Source: a virus. From it: a stretch of 24,505 nucleotides of DNA. Location of the stretch: the IMG/VR virus record IMGVR_UViG_3300030390_000972, positions 1 through 24,505 of that record; one strand, written 5' to 3'. This document shows, piece by piece, positions 5,790 through 13,442 of the stretch (position 1 is the stretch's first letter; each line of letters starts with the position of its first letter). Both the position numbers and the translations under genes were made by a program. Under the pieces are notes generated by a model that was not told the DNA's origin, did not search any database, and saw only the letters and a program-made list of their open reading frames with translations.

Positions 5790-6972
5790 ATGATATCGTC
5801 CCTAACTTCGATTTCTCGCCAATACCTAAGATGTATATGTTAGTCAGGACGGTGTTTAATTCGAGCGTAACGCCTGTGAATATCCCGCCCGCAGCGCTGA
5901 CGATGTCGTCCACTATTCCGCCTACCGCCGTTTGCGTCACTTGGTCCGTCCGCGCGCCTACGCTTAGGCCGATGATGAAGGGCTCGCGGGTCAAAAAGTA
6001 CTCGGTCACCGCCTCCGTGATCTGCGCCTGCACTTCCGGCAGTCCGCTGGGGACGAGGAGGCCAGTTACCCGGACATCGAAAGCTAGGCGGGTGATCGGG
6101 AAGCCGTTCACCAGCGCGTTTGCGGGTCTGCGTGTTGCGAGGCCGTTCTCGTCTAGTTCGATCAGGTCGAGCGCTGCTTGTATTTGTGCGTTTGTTGGTA
6201 TGCCGTCCGGCTCTGTGGACGATTCGACGTAAATGTCGACCTGTCCTGGGCACGTGCTGGTGTAGGGGTACACGTTCGCAACGCCTGCCGCCTCTTCGCC
6301 CCACTGCTCGTAGTCTGCGTACGCGCCGCCCTGGGGGCGCTTTTGGAAGCGGTCCAAGATGCGCTGGCGGTAAGCCGCTGTTGCTTCTCCGTCGGCGCCT
6401 GTGGTCACTTGGCTGGCGACTACCGCCTCGCGTGCAACGTTGGGCAAAGGGTTGGCAAAGGACACGATCGCCCCTGCGTCTAGGTTGCCGATAGTACCCG
6501 CGCCGTCGCCGCCCTGCTGGTCGCCCGCCGCCCTAACAACGGCTTGCACCGTGGGTGCGTTCAGGGCCACGTCACCGCTGACCAAGTACGTCACGCCGTT
6601 AGTCTGGCCGAGTAGCTGAGACCCAGAGAGCAAAAAGCCTGTTTGATTGGTCACAGTGACCGTGACCTCAAGTTCTGCCTGTGTGGCCGCCTTGGGGGCA
6701 GGTATGCCCACCAGGTCGCCCCACTCCCGCAGAGGTGTGATGGTGCGCCCGTTGATCGTGGTCTGTTTGTCGCTCGCCGTGCTGACGAACATTTGCAGGA
6801 AGATAAACCCGCCGTACTTGTAAAGCACGACGTACACGCCTGCCACCGCTCGGGCAAGCACTCGAATAAACGTCTTAGGCAGAAAGGGCACGGACTGGCT
6901 GATCTGCGCTTCAATCTGCGCGACGATGTTATCTGCGACCTGCTTTGTGGTCGGGGTTACTGGTGCGCTCAT
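5782..6972 (-). CDS. baseplate J family protein (Mu gp47-like)
   Basis: This 396-residue protein fits the baseplate J/gp47 family, related to T4 gp6 and P2 gpJ, which builds the wedge ring around the hub. Diagnostic parts: the N-terminal helical region with a GRTITPLREWGDLVGIP segment (about residues 75-95), a beta region around GFLLSGSQLLGQTNGVTYLV, and the ADGEATAAYRQRILDRFQKRPQGGAYADYEQW segment (about 190-225), typical of the family. I chose ATG 6972 because it overlaps the upstream TGA as ATGA; an in-frame ATG four codons earlier is possible. Confidence 0.92.
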   Translation of the reverse strand: MSAPVTPTTKQVADNIVAQIEAQISQSVPFLPKTFIRVLARAVAGVYVVLYKYGGFIFLQMFVSTASDKQTTINGRTITPLREWGDLVGIPAPKAATQAELEVTVTVTNQTGFLLSGSQLLGQTNGVTYLVSGDVALNAPTVQAVVRAAGDQQGGDGAGTIGNLDAGAIVSFANPLPNVAREAVVASQVTTGADGEATAAYRQRILDRFQKRPQGGAYADYEQWGEEAAGVANVYPYTSTCPGQVDIYVESSTEPDGIPTNAQIQAALDLIELDENGLATRRPANALVNGFPITRLAFDVRVTGLLVPSGLPEVQAQITEAVTEYFLTREPFIIGLSVGARTDQVTQTAVGGIVDDIVSAAGGIFTGVTLELNTVLTNIYILGIGEKSKLGTISYV

Positions 6973-7379
6973 GAGCGGGTCCACTCCTCTGTAAATTCTA
7001 GTATTTGGCCGTTGACACTCACCGTCATTTTAACCCTGTTAATGGCCGGAATGCTAGCAGAGACCGTCACCTCATATCCCGAAGCCGTCAACCAAGACAG
7101 GTCGGCGAGTGCCGCGTCGTTCAGCCGCTTGAGGTTGCCGGACGTCGCGGGGATACTGTCCATTAGGTTCTGCAGCCGTGAGACCATGCGCTTGTCGACG
7201 TCCTCCGACTCGTTGCCCCACCACGTGAACGGGTTACCCTCGATACCGTCGTCGGCTTCGTTGCCTCCGAACAGCGACAGGTAGACCGCCGTCTCTAGCC
7301 CGTCGGATAGCTGGACGATACCGCCGTTGATCTCAATGTCGCCGTCATCCAGCGTCTGAAAGTGTAAAACGTCCGTCAT
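6969..7379 (-). CDS. Mu gp46-like baseplate wedge protein
   Basis: The 136-residue protein belongs to the phage GP46 family, which plays the part of T4 gp25 in the wedge. Evidence: the acidic N-terminus, DGLETAVYLSLFGGNEADD at about residues 26-44, the family-typical WWGNE at about 53-57, and a C-terminal beta region ending in EFTEEW. It overlaps both neighbours as ATGA, between the gp45-like spike and baseplate J, as in Mu. Confidence 0.9.
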   Translation of the reverse strand: MTDVLHFQTLDDGDIEINGGIVQLSDGLETAVYLSLFGGNEADDGIEGNPFTWWGNESEDVDKRMVSRLQNLMDSIPATSGNLKRLNDAALADLSWLTASGYEVTVSASIPAINRVKMTVSVNGQILEFTEEWTRS

Positions 7380-7933
7380 TGTGTTGGTGCCTCTGTCTCT
7401 TCCTCGATGTTGCCTGCGCTGTCATTAGGCTGCGCGTGCGTGTGGCCGTCTTGGCTCACACCGTTGGCCGTGGTGCCGTTGCCGTCTAGGCCGATTATAT
7501 ACCCGTTAATGTCGACCGTGCCGTCCTCGAGCAGCTTAATGTACCCGTTGGCGTTCTGCATGGTCTGGGCGCCGTTCGGGAACAGCGTGTGTGATCCGCT
7601 GTCGTTGCCCCCCAGCACCGTGCCGTCGTTCTTGACCCACACCTGCGCGACCTGCTCGCCGTCCTCGCCTCGAGAATACGCGCGGTGCTCGCCTGCCTGT
7701 GCGGTCTGTTGGTTCTTGGGGTCGAGGTACCCTGCAGCCGAGTGCTTGCCGGACCCTTGGACGCTCACGAGCAGGACGAAGTCGTCAGGCAGGGGGTGTG
7801 CGTCTACGCCGGGGGGCTGGAAGTGCTGCGAGGTCTTGAGGGCCTGCCCGCCGGGGTCAGCCTTGACGTCCGATGCGGGGACGCCGTTGGTCGCGGTGCG
7901 GGCGAACTCGAGTATCTTAGCGATTAGTCCCAC
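7376..7933 (-). CDS. Mu gp45 / P2 gpV-like central spike protein
   Basis: The 185-residue protein is the predicted membrane-piercing spike at the tip of the tube. The N-terminal half is an OB-fold-like region (PDDFVLLVSVQGSGKHSAAGYLD at about 50-72), followed by repeated short strands with Gly/Asn turns (GTVLGGNDSGSHTLFPNG, then the GYIKLLEDGTVDINGYIIG helix-like prism) and a DGHTHAQPND motif near the end. The His-x-His pair (GHTH) is the kind of site that binds iron at the tip of P2 gpV and phi92 spikes. Family and role rest on Mu-like order and these motifs; metal binding is inferred. Confidence 0.88.
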   Translation of the reverse strand: MGLIAKILEFARTATNGVPASDVKADPGGQALKTSQHFQPPGVDAHPLPDDFVLLVSVQGSGKHSAAGYLDPKNQQTAQAGEHRAYSRGEDGEQVAQVWVKNDGTVLGGNDSGSHTLFPNGAQTMQNANGYIKLLEDGTVDINGYIIGLDGNGTTANGVSQDGHTHAQPNDSAGNIEEETEAPTQ

Positions 7934-9156
7934 GGCAGCACCGTCGGAACTTTGCCTGCTAGTGATCCAGGTAGAATTAGGTTTAACACGGCGGTCTCGC
8001 TCTTAGGGGTTTTACTTAGTGTAACCGAGCGAATTAAAAAAGTCGATCGGCTGTACACCATCGCCCCTTCAGCTAGCAGGGTCACCAGCGTGTTAGGCGC
8101 CCACAGTTCGCCCTGGGGGTCGCGCCAAGTCGAGACGGACACCTCGTAGCTGACGGCGGCTGCGAACATGCGCCCCATCTTGCTGTCGACTGACGTCTGA
8201 ACGTCTGCGTCGAGCATGTCCTGGCTGTCGAAGGTGTACGGCCGCACTGCGTCAGCTAGCCGCGCGTTGGTCACGGTGAACTGTGTGCCAGCTAGACCGA
8301 TAATCGTGGGGGAGATGCCCGTCACGTGGCTGAAGTAGTCCCGCCCGCTGAACATCGGCTGCACTCCTAACAGGGGGCTAGATCCTTCGGTGAAGTTCGC
8401 CACGGGGGTGCCCGTCTCGACGGCCTTTCTGAACAGCAGCTTGCCTCCCGGCGTGTCGCTCATGACGAGCCCGCGTTGCGCCGCCAGGTCCGACAAGAAC
8501 GTCAGCACCTTGCGCCCTGCGGCCAATGACACGCGCTGGAAGGCCGCGCCTGTGTCCGCGTCGAACTGAACGCCGAGGCCGAAAAATGCCGCGCACTTCT
8601 CTGCGATTGTCGCCAGCGTGGCCTCGTTCCATTCTATCGGGTACGCGCTTGCAGGCGCGGTGCAGTCGCCTAAGACGCCGGGGCGACCATAACAGGCCAC
8701 CGCCACCGTGCGCGCCGTTGGGCCCGTGGATGGCGTAGGGGGCAGCATGGTGCCCGTGAACAATTGCCCGTTGCCGATGTCTATGTCAACGTCGTTGTAT
8801 GCGAAGGGGCGGAACTTCTCACGGAACGCCGGGTCGTCTGGCGTAAACGGGGCGGTGAACTCCACCGTCGACACCGTGTCGATCGCCTGCGTGATCGTGA
8901 CGTCCACCCAGAACCTGAACCGCTCGCCTTTAATGCTGATCGCCACCTCGTTGGGGCTGCTCGCTGCGGTGTTGCCTGCGGGGCGGGCGGCGGCCGCAGG
9001 GTCGTTAGGGACGACAAGCGTCTGGCCTGCGACCAGCGGCTCCGTTGCTCCGGGGTTGCTCTGCCTGATGAGGTCCGCTTTCTGGTCGTCGCCGTATTGC
9101 TTGCGGGCAACGATGTCGAACGTGTCGCCGGGCTGTATGGCATAACTACGCGACAT
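7924..9156 (-). CDS. Mu gp44 (gpP)-like baseplate hub with N-terminal LysM domain
   Basis: Residues 3-50 form a LysM module (YAIQPGDTFDIVARKQYGD ... NPGATEPLVAGQTLVVPND). A Pro/Ala linker follows, then from about residue 68 the gp44/P hub fold, related to T4 gp27 and P2 gpD, with segments such as FRPFAYNDVDIDIGNG. The hub joins the end of the tube to the spike. The LysM module resembles tail protein X of P2-like phages, usually a separate gene; here it is fused to the hub, giving 410 residues versus about 380 for Mu gp44. It may contact peptidoglycan or simply serve assembly. It overlaps the spike start by ten bases. Confidence 0.9.
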   Translation of the reverse strand: MSRSYAIQPGDTFDIVARKQYGDDQKADLIRQSNPGATEPLVAGQTLVVPNDPAAAARPAGNTAASSPNEVAISIKGERFRFWVDVTITQAIDTVSTVEFTAPFTPDDPAFREKFRPFAYNDVDIDIGNGQLFTGTMLPPTPSTGPTARTVAVACYGRPGVLGDCTAPASAYPIEWNEATLATIAEKCAAFFGLGVQFDADTGAAFQRVSLAAGRKVLTFLSDLAAQRGLVMSDTPGGKLLFRKAVETGTPVANFTEGSSPLLGVQPMFSGRDYFSHVTGISPTIIGLAGTQFTVTNARLADAVRPYTFDSQDMLDADVQTSVDSKMGRMFAAAVSYEVSVSTWRDPQGELWAPNTLVTLLAEGAMVYSRSTFLIRSVTLSKTPKSETAVLNLILPGSLAGKVPTVLPWD

Positions 9157-10366
9157 AGTACAAAATCTCCCGACCTTGCGGCAGTTCGATGATCTCGTCG
9201 CCGCTTAGGTCATTGTCATTAATCAGGTCGTCTAGTTTGCTGTCTGTGGTCCCGTACAGCTCGAAGGTCAGGTCGACGATTGAACGTGCGGACCCGAGTA
9301 CGACACGGCGCTCTTGCGCTAGGCCGAACGAGAGCTGCACTAGAGCGCCCGCCGTGGTGGCGATCAGCTCTTGCGTGGCCTGCCAGCTTCCTCCGGTGTC
9401 TATTACCCCCAGCGCCGCGTAATTAGTGTCTCGCCACTCCGCTAGCTGGTCGCCCGCGACCAGCAGTGCGTCCGCCGCTTCGATGGCGTCGGGGCGTTTT
9501 GAGTACGTCGTGTTCACTAGTGCCAGCGCGGTGGCAGTGGTAACCCCGCTTGACTGCATGTCTAGGTTGGCTAGCTGCGTCTCTTTCTCAGCGTCCGCGC
9601 CTATAAAGCCTTGGAACAGGTTACCGTACGCGTCGAGCCTGCCAGACACCTGCCCGAGTATGCGTGCGGGCGTGTTTATTAGCTGCTGCGTCTGCGCGGC
9701 TAGAGTCAGCGGGGCTTTGATTATCACGTCTATGCCGCGGTTGATCGACTCTTGTATGGCGTCGAACTCTCGCTGCACGCTGGCCACCGCCTCAGTCACC
9801 ACGCCTAGGGCGCTTTCAACTTGGTCAAGGGCCGCGTTGTACTGACTGAGAAAGTCCGCCTGACCCACGGCCGTGTCGAGAACGCCGGACTCCTCCAACT
9901 GCGCCGCCTGAGCTGCGCCTGCTGCCTCGACTAGCGAGTTGACCTGCGAGACGGCGTCGTCTGCTGTTGTTGGGTACACTAAGCCGATGGTCTCGAAGAA
10001 CTCCACCTCGATGATGGCTTGGTTAGCCTGTCGGACCAAGTCGTCACGACGGCGTACGGTACCAACGGGGACCACGTCAATGCGCCCGTATGTCGGGTGC
10101 TCGAGTACGCCTTGCCCGCGCTCTGCAAGTGCGGCCATCCACCCCGCCGCCTCGATGTCGTAGTCTGCGCCCCACAGGATCACCCGTAGTGGATACCGTC
10201 GGCCAGTGCGGCCCAGGTCCTGCACGAATGTGCCGTCAGCGTCTGCGAACTCGTACGCGGATGCCTTCTTGTCGAAAGCCTCGCTTACTTGCTCATATTT
10301 GAATGTGAGCCGAGTGCCACTAGGTGTGGTGTACGCGGCCTCTCTTAGTCTGTCTTCCCAACTCAT
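9146..10366 (-). CDS. Mu gpN-like protein with DNA circularisation N-terminal domain
   Basis: Residues 1-120 match the DNA_circ_N domain of the Mu gpN family (WEDRLREAAYTTPSGTRLTFKYE, then DFV-type strands and GRRYPLRVILWGADYD, then LEHPTYGRIDVVPVG). The remaining two thirds are helical and Ala/Gln rich. Despite the old domain name, the Mu protein is a baseplate component working with the hub. The gene lies between tape measure and hub, exactly as in Mu, and its ATG overlaps the tape-measure TAA by one base. At 406 residues it is shorter than Mu gpN (about 490). Confidence 0.88.
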   Translation of the reverse strand: MSWEDRLREAAYTTPSGTRLTFKYEQVSEAFDKKASAYEFADADGTFVQDLGRTGRRYPLRVILWGADYDIEAAGWMAALAERGQGVLEHPTYGRIDVVPVGTVRRRDDLVRQANQAIIEVEFFETIGLVYPTTADDAVSQVNSLVEAAGAAQAAQLEESGVLDTAVGQADFLSQYNAALDQVESALGVVTEAVASVQREFDAIQESINRGIDVIIKAPLTLAAQTQQLINTPARILGQVSGRLDAYGNLFQGFIGADAEKETQLANLDMQSSGVTTATALALVNTTYSKRPDAIEAADALLVAGDQLAEWRDTNYAALGVIDTGGSWQATQELIATTAGALVQLSFGLAQERRVVLGSARSIVDLTFELYGTTDSKLDDLINDNDLSGDEIIELPQGREILYYVA

Positions 10367-12105
10367 TAGAATGCCCCTGTTTGCGCGACGGTCAGCCGCT
10401 GAGGCCCGCGGATGTTTTGGGTCTCTGCGCGGCCGGTTTCGTCTTTGATTATAACCTCGTTAGTGCTGCTAGTGATAGACTCGCTCACCGTTCGGGCTGT
10501 GCGCTCCTGCGGGCTGCTGATCTGCGGGGCCGCTTGCTCCCCAAAGCCTAGGGCCGAGCCGAAGTCGAGGTCTGGAAGCATTGCCTTTGTTATCTGCAGA
10601 CCTTGCGCCAGTGAGCCCAGCATGCTGTTGTTAAACGCCCGCTGGATTAGGTCCGGCAGCTCTCGCAGGTTCTTGGCGAACGTGTCCGACAGTGCCACGA
10701 GCGCAGCGAACGTGCCCACGAGGATCACAAACGGGTTGACAGCCATTGCGGCGTTGACTGTAGCGGTTGCGGCCGCCACGGCCTTGAGCGCCGTGTTAAG
10801 CCCCCACACCAGTGCGACCACTGTCGCCAGCCCCTTGCCGACTTGAATGTACGTGTCTATGTTCTCCGCCACGTCAAGGAAGAAACCGCCGATGTTCTGG
10901 GCGATTATGTCGCCGTTAGCCCTGACCCATTGCGTCGCCAGTTCGATGGCCTCGCGCATGGGCCCTTTGTTCGTGTTGAACAGCGTGATCGACACGCCCT
11001 CTATGGCCGAGTTGAGACTGTTGAGCGACCCGCGTGTGGTATCGCGCATGGTCGTGGCCATCTGGTTAGACGCCCCGTCCGCGTCTATCAGGCGGTCCCT
11101 GAATACTCGCAACGCCTCGCCGCCTTGGCTGACCACTTTCGCGGTACCTGCTAACCCCTCACGGCCGAACACAGCCTCAAGCGCGGCAAGCCTCTGCGTT
11201 CTCGTCAGTTGGGACGTCTTCTCGTTGATCTCGTCGATGATGTCTGGCATCGCCTTGAGACTGCCCGTCGCCATGTCCTGCACTTCTATGCCCAGCTTGC
11301 GCATGACTTGGCTAGCACGGGACGCGGGGGCGGACAGGTTCAAGAAGGCGTTAGCCACAGCGGTGCCTGCCACCTCTGCCTTGATACCTGCGTTTGCCAT
11401 GGTGCCGACCATCGCTGCCACGGTCTCGAGGTCTGCGCCTGCTGCCGTGGCCACTGGGCCGCCTTTGCGCAGGGCCTCGAACAGTTGGCCCATGGTGGTG
11501 TTGGACGTCGTAGCCGTCTTGGCCAGCACGTCGTTAACGCGCGACAGGTTAGTGGCTAATTGTGCCGTGTTCTTGGACTCTAGGCCAAACGCCCCGAGCG
11601 TATCGGTCGCGATGTCCGTCGCGCTGGCCAGGTCGACCTGCGCTGCGGTGGCTAAGTCAACGACCCCCGGCAACGCCGCGATAGACTGCTCTGCGTTAAA
11701 GCCTGCCATCGCTAGGAAGTTAAGCGCCTCGGCAGACTGCGTGGCGGTGAATTCGGTTGTCGCGCCGGTGCGCTGCGCCGCAGCTTCTAACTGCTTGAAT
11801 GACTCGGTGCCCCGTTTTGCGGACTCCCCGAACTTAGCGGACGCGTTGACCATCGTCTGCTCGAAGTTTATCCCCGCGGCCGATGAAGCAGTCAGCGTGC
11901 CCACCACGATGACGCCAGCAGCGGCGACACTCTTGCCGAACTGGGTCATGTTGTCTGTGAGTTTTTGGGTAGAGCGGTTCAAGCTGCGGATCCGCTTTTC
12001 GGCGGACCGCGTCAGGCTTGCGATGCGGTTTTGAATGCGAGCAATAGGGGCCGACATCTTGTCGATCCCCTTGAATATTGTACTTACTTCGAATTTCTTA
12101 CCCAT
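10366..12105 (-). CDS. tail tape measure protein (TP901-type core)
   Basis: The 579-residue protein has an N-terminal helix (about 15-55) with basic residues, then the TP901-type core at about 75-330, with FEQTMVNASAKFGES at its start and ATEFTATQSAEALNFLAMAGF and VVDLATAAQVDLASATDIA further on. Hydrophobic, Ala-rich helices at about 415-470 could enter the host membrane during DNA passage. It fixes tail length; 579 residues would suit a fairly short contractile tail. Its start overlaps the end of the frameshifted chaperone product by eight bases, the expected arrangement. Confidence 0.93.
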   Translation of the reverse strand: MGKKFEVSTIFKGIDKMSAPIARIQNRIASLTRSAEKRIRSLNRSTQKLTDNMTQFGKSVAAAGVIVVGTLTASSAAGINFEQTMVNASAKFGESAKRGTESFKQLEAAAQRTGATTEFTATQSAEALNFLAMAGFNAEQSIAALPGVVDLATAAQVDLASATDIATDTLGAFGLESKNTAQLATNLSRVNDVLAKTATTSNTTMGQLFEALRKGGPVATAAGADLETVAAMVGTMANAGIKAEVAGTAVANAFLNLSAPASRASQVMRKLGIEVQDMATGSLKAMPDIIDEINEKTSQLTRTQRLAALEAVFGREGLAGTAKVVSQGGEALRVFRDRLIDADGASNQMATTMRDTTRGSLNSLNSAIEGVSITLFNTNKGPMREAIELATQWVRANGDIIAQNIGGFFLDVAENIDTYIQVGKGLATVVALVWGLNTALKAVAAATATVNAAMAVNPFVILVGTFAALVALSDTFAKNLRELPDLIQRAFNNSMLGSLAQGLQITKAMLPDLDFGSALGFGEQAAPQISSPQERTARTVSESITSSTNEVIIKDETGRAETQNIRGPQRLTVAQTGAF

Positions 12106-12681
12106 GGCGTATTAACTCCGGTACTAGGCCTGCGTAGAACATGCCGACCTGTGCTATGGTTAGACCCTTGGCGTCTGGTAGCCCCGGATAGTCGCGACAG
12201 CATTGCAGCAACTGTGAACGGGCGGAGACGATGCCACGTGCGGCCACCTCCTCCCCCCGGACCACTAGCGTTACTGCAACTCGGCTAAAAAAAGATTAAC
12301 AATAGACGTCAGCACGCCAGTGTCGCGCAAAGATAGCTTCGCAGGTGACGTGACGCCGCCGGTCAGTTCGCCAATGATCGAGAACATGCGGCGCATGCCC
12401 GTGCCGTCGTTCTTGCCTACGCCCTTGACTTCCGTCAGAAGAATAGCGCCGTTTGGCAGTCTGAACGTCATCGCCGTGCCCGCTTTCGTGGTGTACGTAG
12501 GCTGGCCGCCGTCGCCGAGCGTCAGAGTGCCTTTGCGCAGAGCCTTGACGACTTTACCCTTCAAGCGCTCGAACGTTTCTAACTCGTCACCGTCTAAGTC
12601 GGACGTGTCCGTGTCGATGTCGAAGAACTCGCACATGCTGTTGAATTCAGCTTCCGCTGACTCTTTGTCTAGTTGGTTCAT
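12098..12681 (-). CDS. tail assembly chaperone, -1 frameshift long form (194 aa)
   Basis: Translation that slips back one base at 12292-12286 reads AGC from 12286 and continues for 62 codons to TAA 12100-12098, eight bases inside the tape-measure gene. The extension runs SRVAVTLVVRGEEVAARG and later YPGLPDAKGLTIAQVGMFY before ending VPELIRHG, which looks like the second protein of Mu/lambda-type tail chaperone pairs (lambda gpGT). The region 12106-12270 has no other gene, and the full openness of this frame up to the tape-measure start strongly supports real coding. The long form would bind both tape measure and tube protein during tail assembly. Joined coordinates: 12681-12286 and 12286-12098. 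Confidence 0.85.
12271..12681 (-). CDS. tail assembly chaperone, short form (Mu gp41-like, 136 aa)
   Basis: The zero-frame product is acidic in its first 30 residues, followed by LETFERLKGKVVKALRKGTLTL and a beta-rich centre, ending with a helix, LRDTGVLTSIVNLFLAELQ. Position (tube, chaperone, tape measure) and the overlapping frameshift match Mu gp41 and the lambda gpG class, which coats the tape measure before tube assembly. The short form should be the major product. The Mu-type gene call is from context and the frameshift more than from strong sequence motifs. Confidence 0.85.
   Translation of the reverse strand: MNQLDKESAEAEFNSMCEFFDIDTDTSDLDGDELETFERLKGKVVKALRKGTLTLGDGGQPTYTTKAGTAMTFRLPNGAILLTEVKGVGKNDGTGMRRMFSIIGELTGGVTSPAKLSLRDTGVLTSIVNLFLAELQ
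12286..12292 (-). promoter_or_regulatory. -1 frameshift slippery site T TTT TTA
   Basis: In the zero frame the codons are CTT TTT TTA GCC, giving the heptamer T TTT TTA in the X XXY YYZ phase; both tRNAs can re-pair after slipping one base back. It lies within an unbroken run of seven T, four codons before the last sense codon of the short form. About 26 bases downstream is GGGGGGAGGAGG, an SD-like run that may slow ribosomes, and a weak hairpin is possible just beyond. No strong pseudoknot was found by eye. Confidence 0.85.
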
Positions 12682-12698
12682 GATTTAAGTCTCCGTGG

Positions 12699-12965
12699 CT
12701 AAAATGAGTCAGGAAGTGCGACCGCGCGAACAAACCACATTTGGCCCGTTTGCAAGCTGGCTTTAGCGAGGTCTAGTGCCTCGTAAGAGTCTTTAAGCTG
12801 GTCGACGCTTAGCTCGCCGATGCCGTCAGGCGTCTTTCTGAGGTCAGACAACTCCTTTAACATCTCGCCTGTGCGCGCCCCGTGTTCCTTGATACGGTTC
12901 ATTAAATCAATTTCAGCCTGCGACAAATCGCGGTAGCCTTTAATCTTCTTGTGTTGGTTGTCCAT
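12699..12965 (-). CDS. acb2: Acb2-family cyclic-nucleotide sponge (anti-CBASS)
   Basis: The 88-residue helical protein has the signature of the Acb2 (T4 Vs.4-like) family: IKGYRDLSQAEIDLMNRIKEHG at the N-terminus, a helical middle, and LQTGQMWFVRAVALPDSF at the C-terminus. Tyr11 and Lys26, the residues I recall as needed for cyclic dinucleotide binding in the Pseudomonas phage PaMx33 protein, are at identical numbers. Acb2 forms hexamers that sequester CBASS second messengers (cyclic di- and trinucleotides), so the effector is not activated. The region usually reading IART before the last helix is LAKA here, so the second pocket may differ. The gene sits alone between tube and chaperone, a position not needed for tail assembly, as for an inserted accessory gene. 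RBS AAGGG lies nine bases before ATG. Family call from memory of motifs; the function here is inferred. Confidence 0.82.
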   Translation of the reverse strand: MDNQHKKIKGYRDLSQAEIDLMNRIKEHGARTGEMLKELSDLRKTPDGIGELSVDQLKDSYEALDLAKASLQTGQMWFVRAVALPDSF

Positions 12966-13047
12966 AAGTTTAGCCCTTATGTGAGGGTCGGAGGTGACGC
13001 TCTCGCGCTACGGTGCAGGGCTAACAACACCCACCCCCGACAATGCC
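12966..13047 (-). promoter_or_regulatory. structured leader of the acb2-like gene
   Basis: Between the tube stop and the acb2-like ATG the minus strand can form a 10-bp stem, GTCGGGGGTG (13041-13032) with CACCTCCGAC (12996-12987), containing one G-U pair and a 35-base loop. Inside the loop, CGC-GAGA-GCG can make a small GNRA-capped hairpin. The loop also holds TTAGCCCT (13024-13017), perfectly complementary to AGGGCTAA (12977-12970), which contains the ribosome binding site. This would give a pseudoknot or an alternative fold that masks the site. No U tract follows, so it is not a standard terminator. Confidence 0.45.
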
Positions 13048-13428
13048 CTATTGCTTAGTAAGACGGCCTTGCCCCGTTAGCGTAACCGAAGCGGTGGTGC
13101 TCTGGCTGCTTGTCTGCAGGTCGCCTGTGATCATGCCGGGGCCTTGGTACACTGCGCCGCTTGCATATGTTATGTCTACGGTGAAATAGTCCTTTGCGTC
13201 CGCTAGGTCCTGCAGGAACTCGTGGTCGTCTCGCAAGTCGTCCACCGCCAACTGCAGGCCGTCGATCATCCAGCCTTGCCGGGTTTTGATGATGCGCCCG
13301 GTGCCGTCGCCGTTGTCCTGGTGCTCGTTGGTGTAGCCGCCGAGGCGACGCTGGCTGTCCGCGTCCGCAGCCACGGCGAATGTGCGGCCGTCAAGGCCCA
13401 CACTCTCAATTGATCCACCTGTTGCCAT
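13048..13428 (-). CDS. tail tube protein (Mu gpM-like)
   Basis: The 126-residue protein is close in length to Mu gpM (118 aa) and follows the sheath gene. It shows SIESVGLDGRTFAVAADADSQRRLGGY at the start, then QDNGDGTGRIIKTRQGWMIDGL, with strand-rich spacing, and ends in ASVTLTGQGRLTKQ, fitting the family, whose members stack as rings to make the inner tube. No signal or membrane segment. It is separated from the sheath by 14 bases with a strong SD (AGGAGG) before its start. Confidence 0.9.
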   Translation of the reverse strand: MATGGSIESVGLDGRTFAVAADADSQRRLGGYTNEHQDNGDGTGRIIKTRQGWMIDGLQLAVDDLRDDHEFLQDLADAKDYFTVDITYASGAVYQGPGMITGDLQTSSQSTTASVTLTGQGRLTKQ

Positions 13429-13442
13429 TGGTCAGGCCTCCT

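Noticed and set aside
10847-12034. 395-codon open frame on the + strand
   Set aside because: It lies fully antisense to the tape-measure gene, has Ser/Ala/Arg-rich low-complexity content and no family features; typical of a GC-rich shadow frame.
12987-13041. Intrinsic terminator between tube and acb2-like gene
   Set aside because: The stem is strong but no U tract follows and the operon clearly continues; kept only as a possible regulatory structure.
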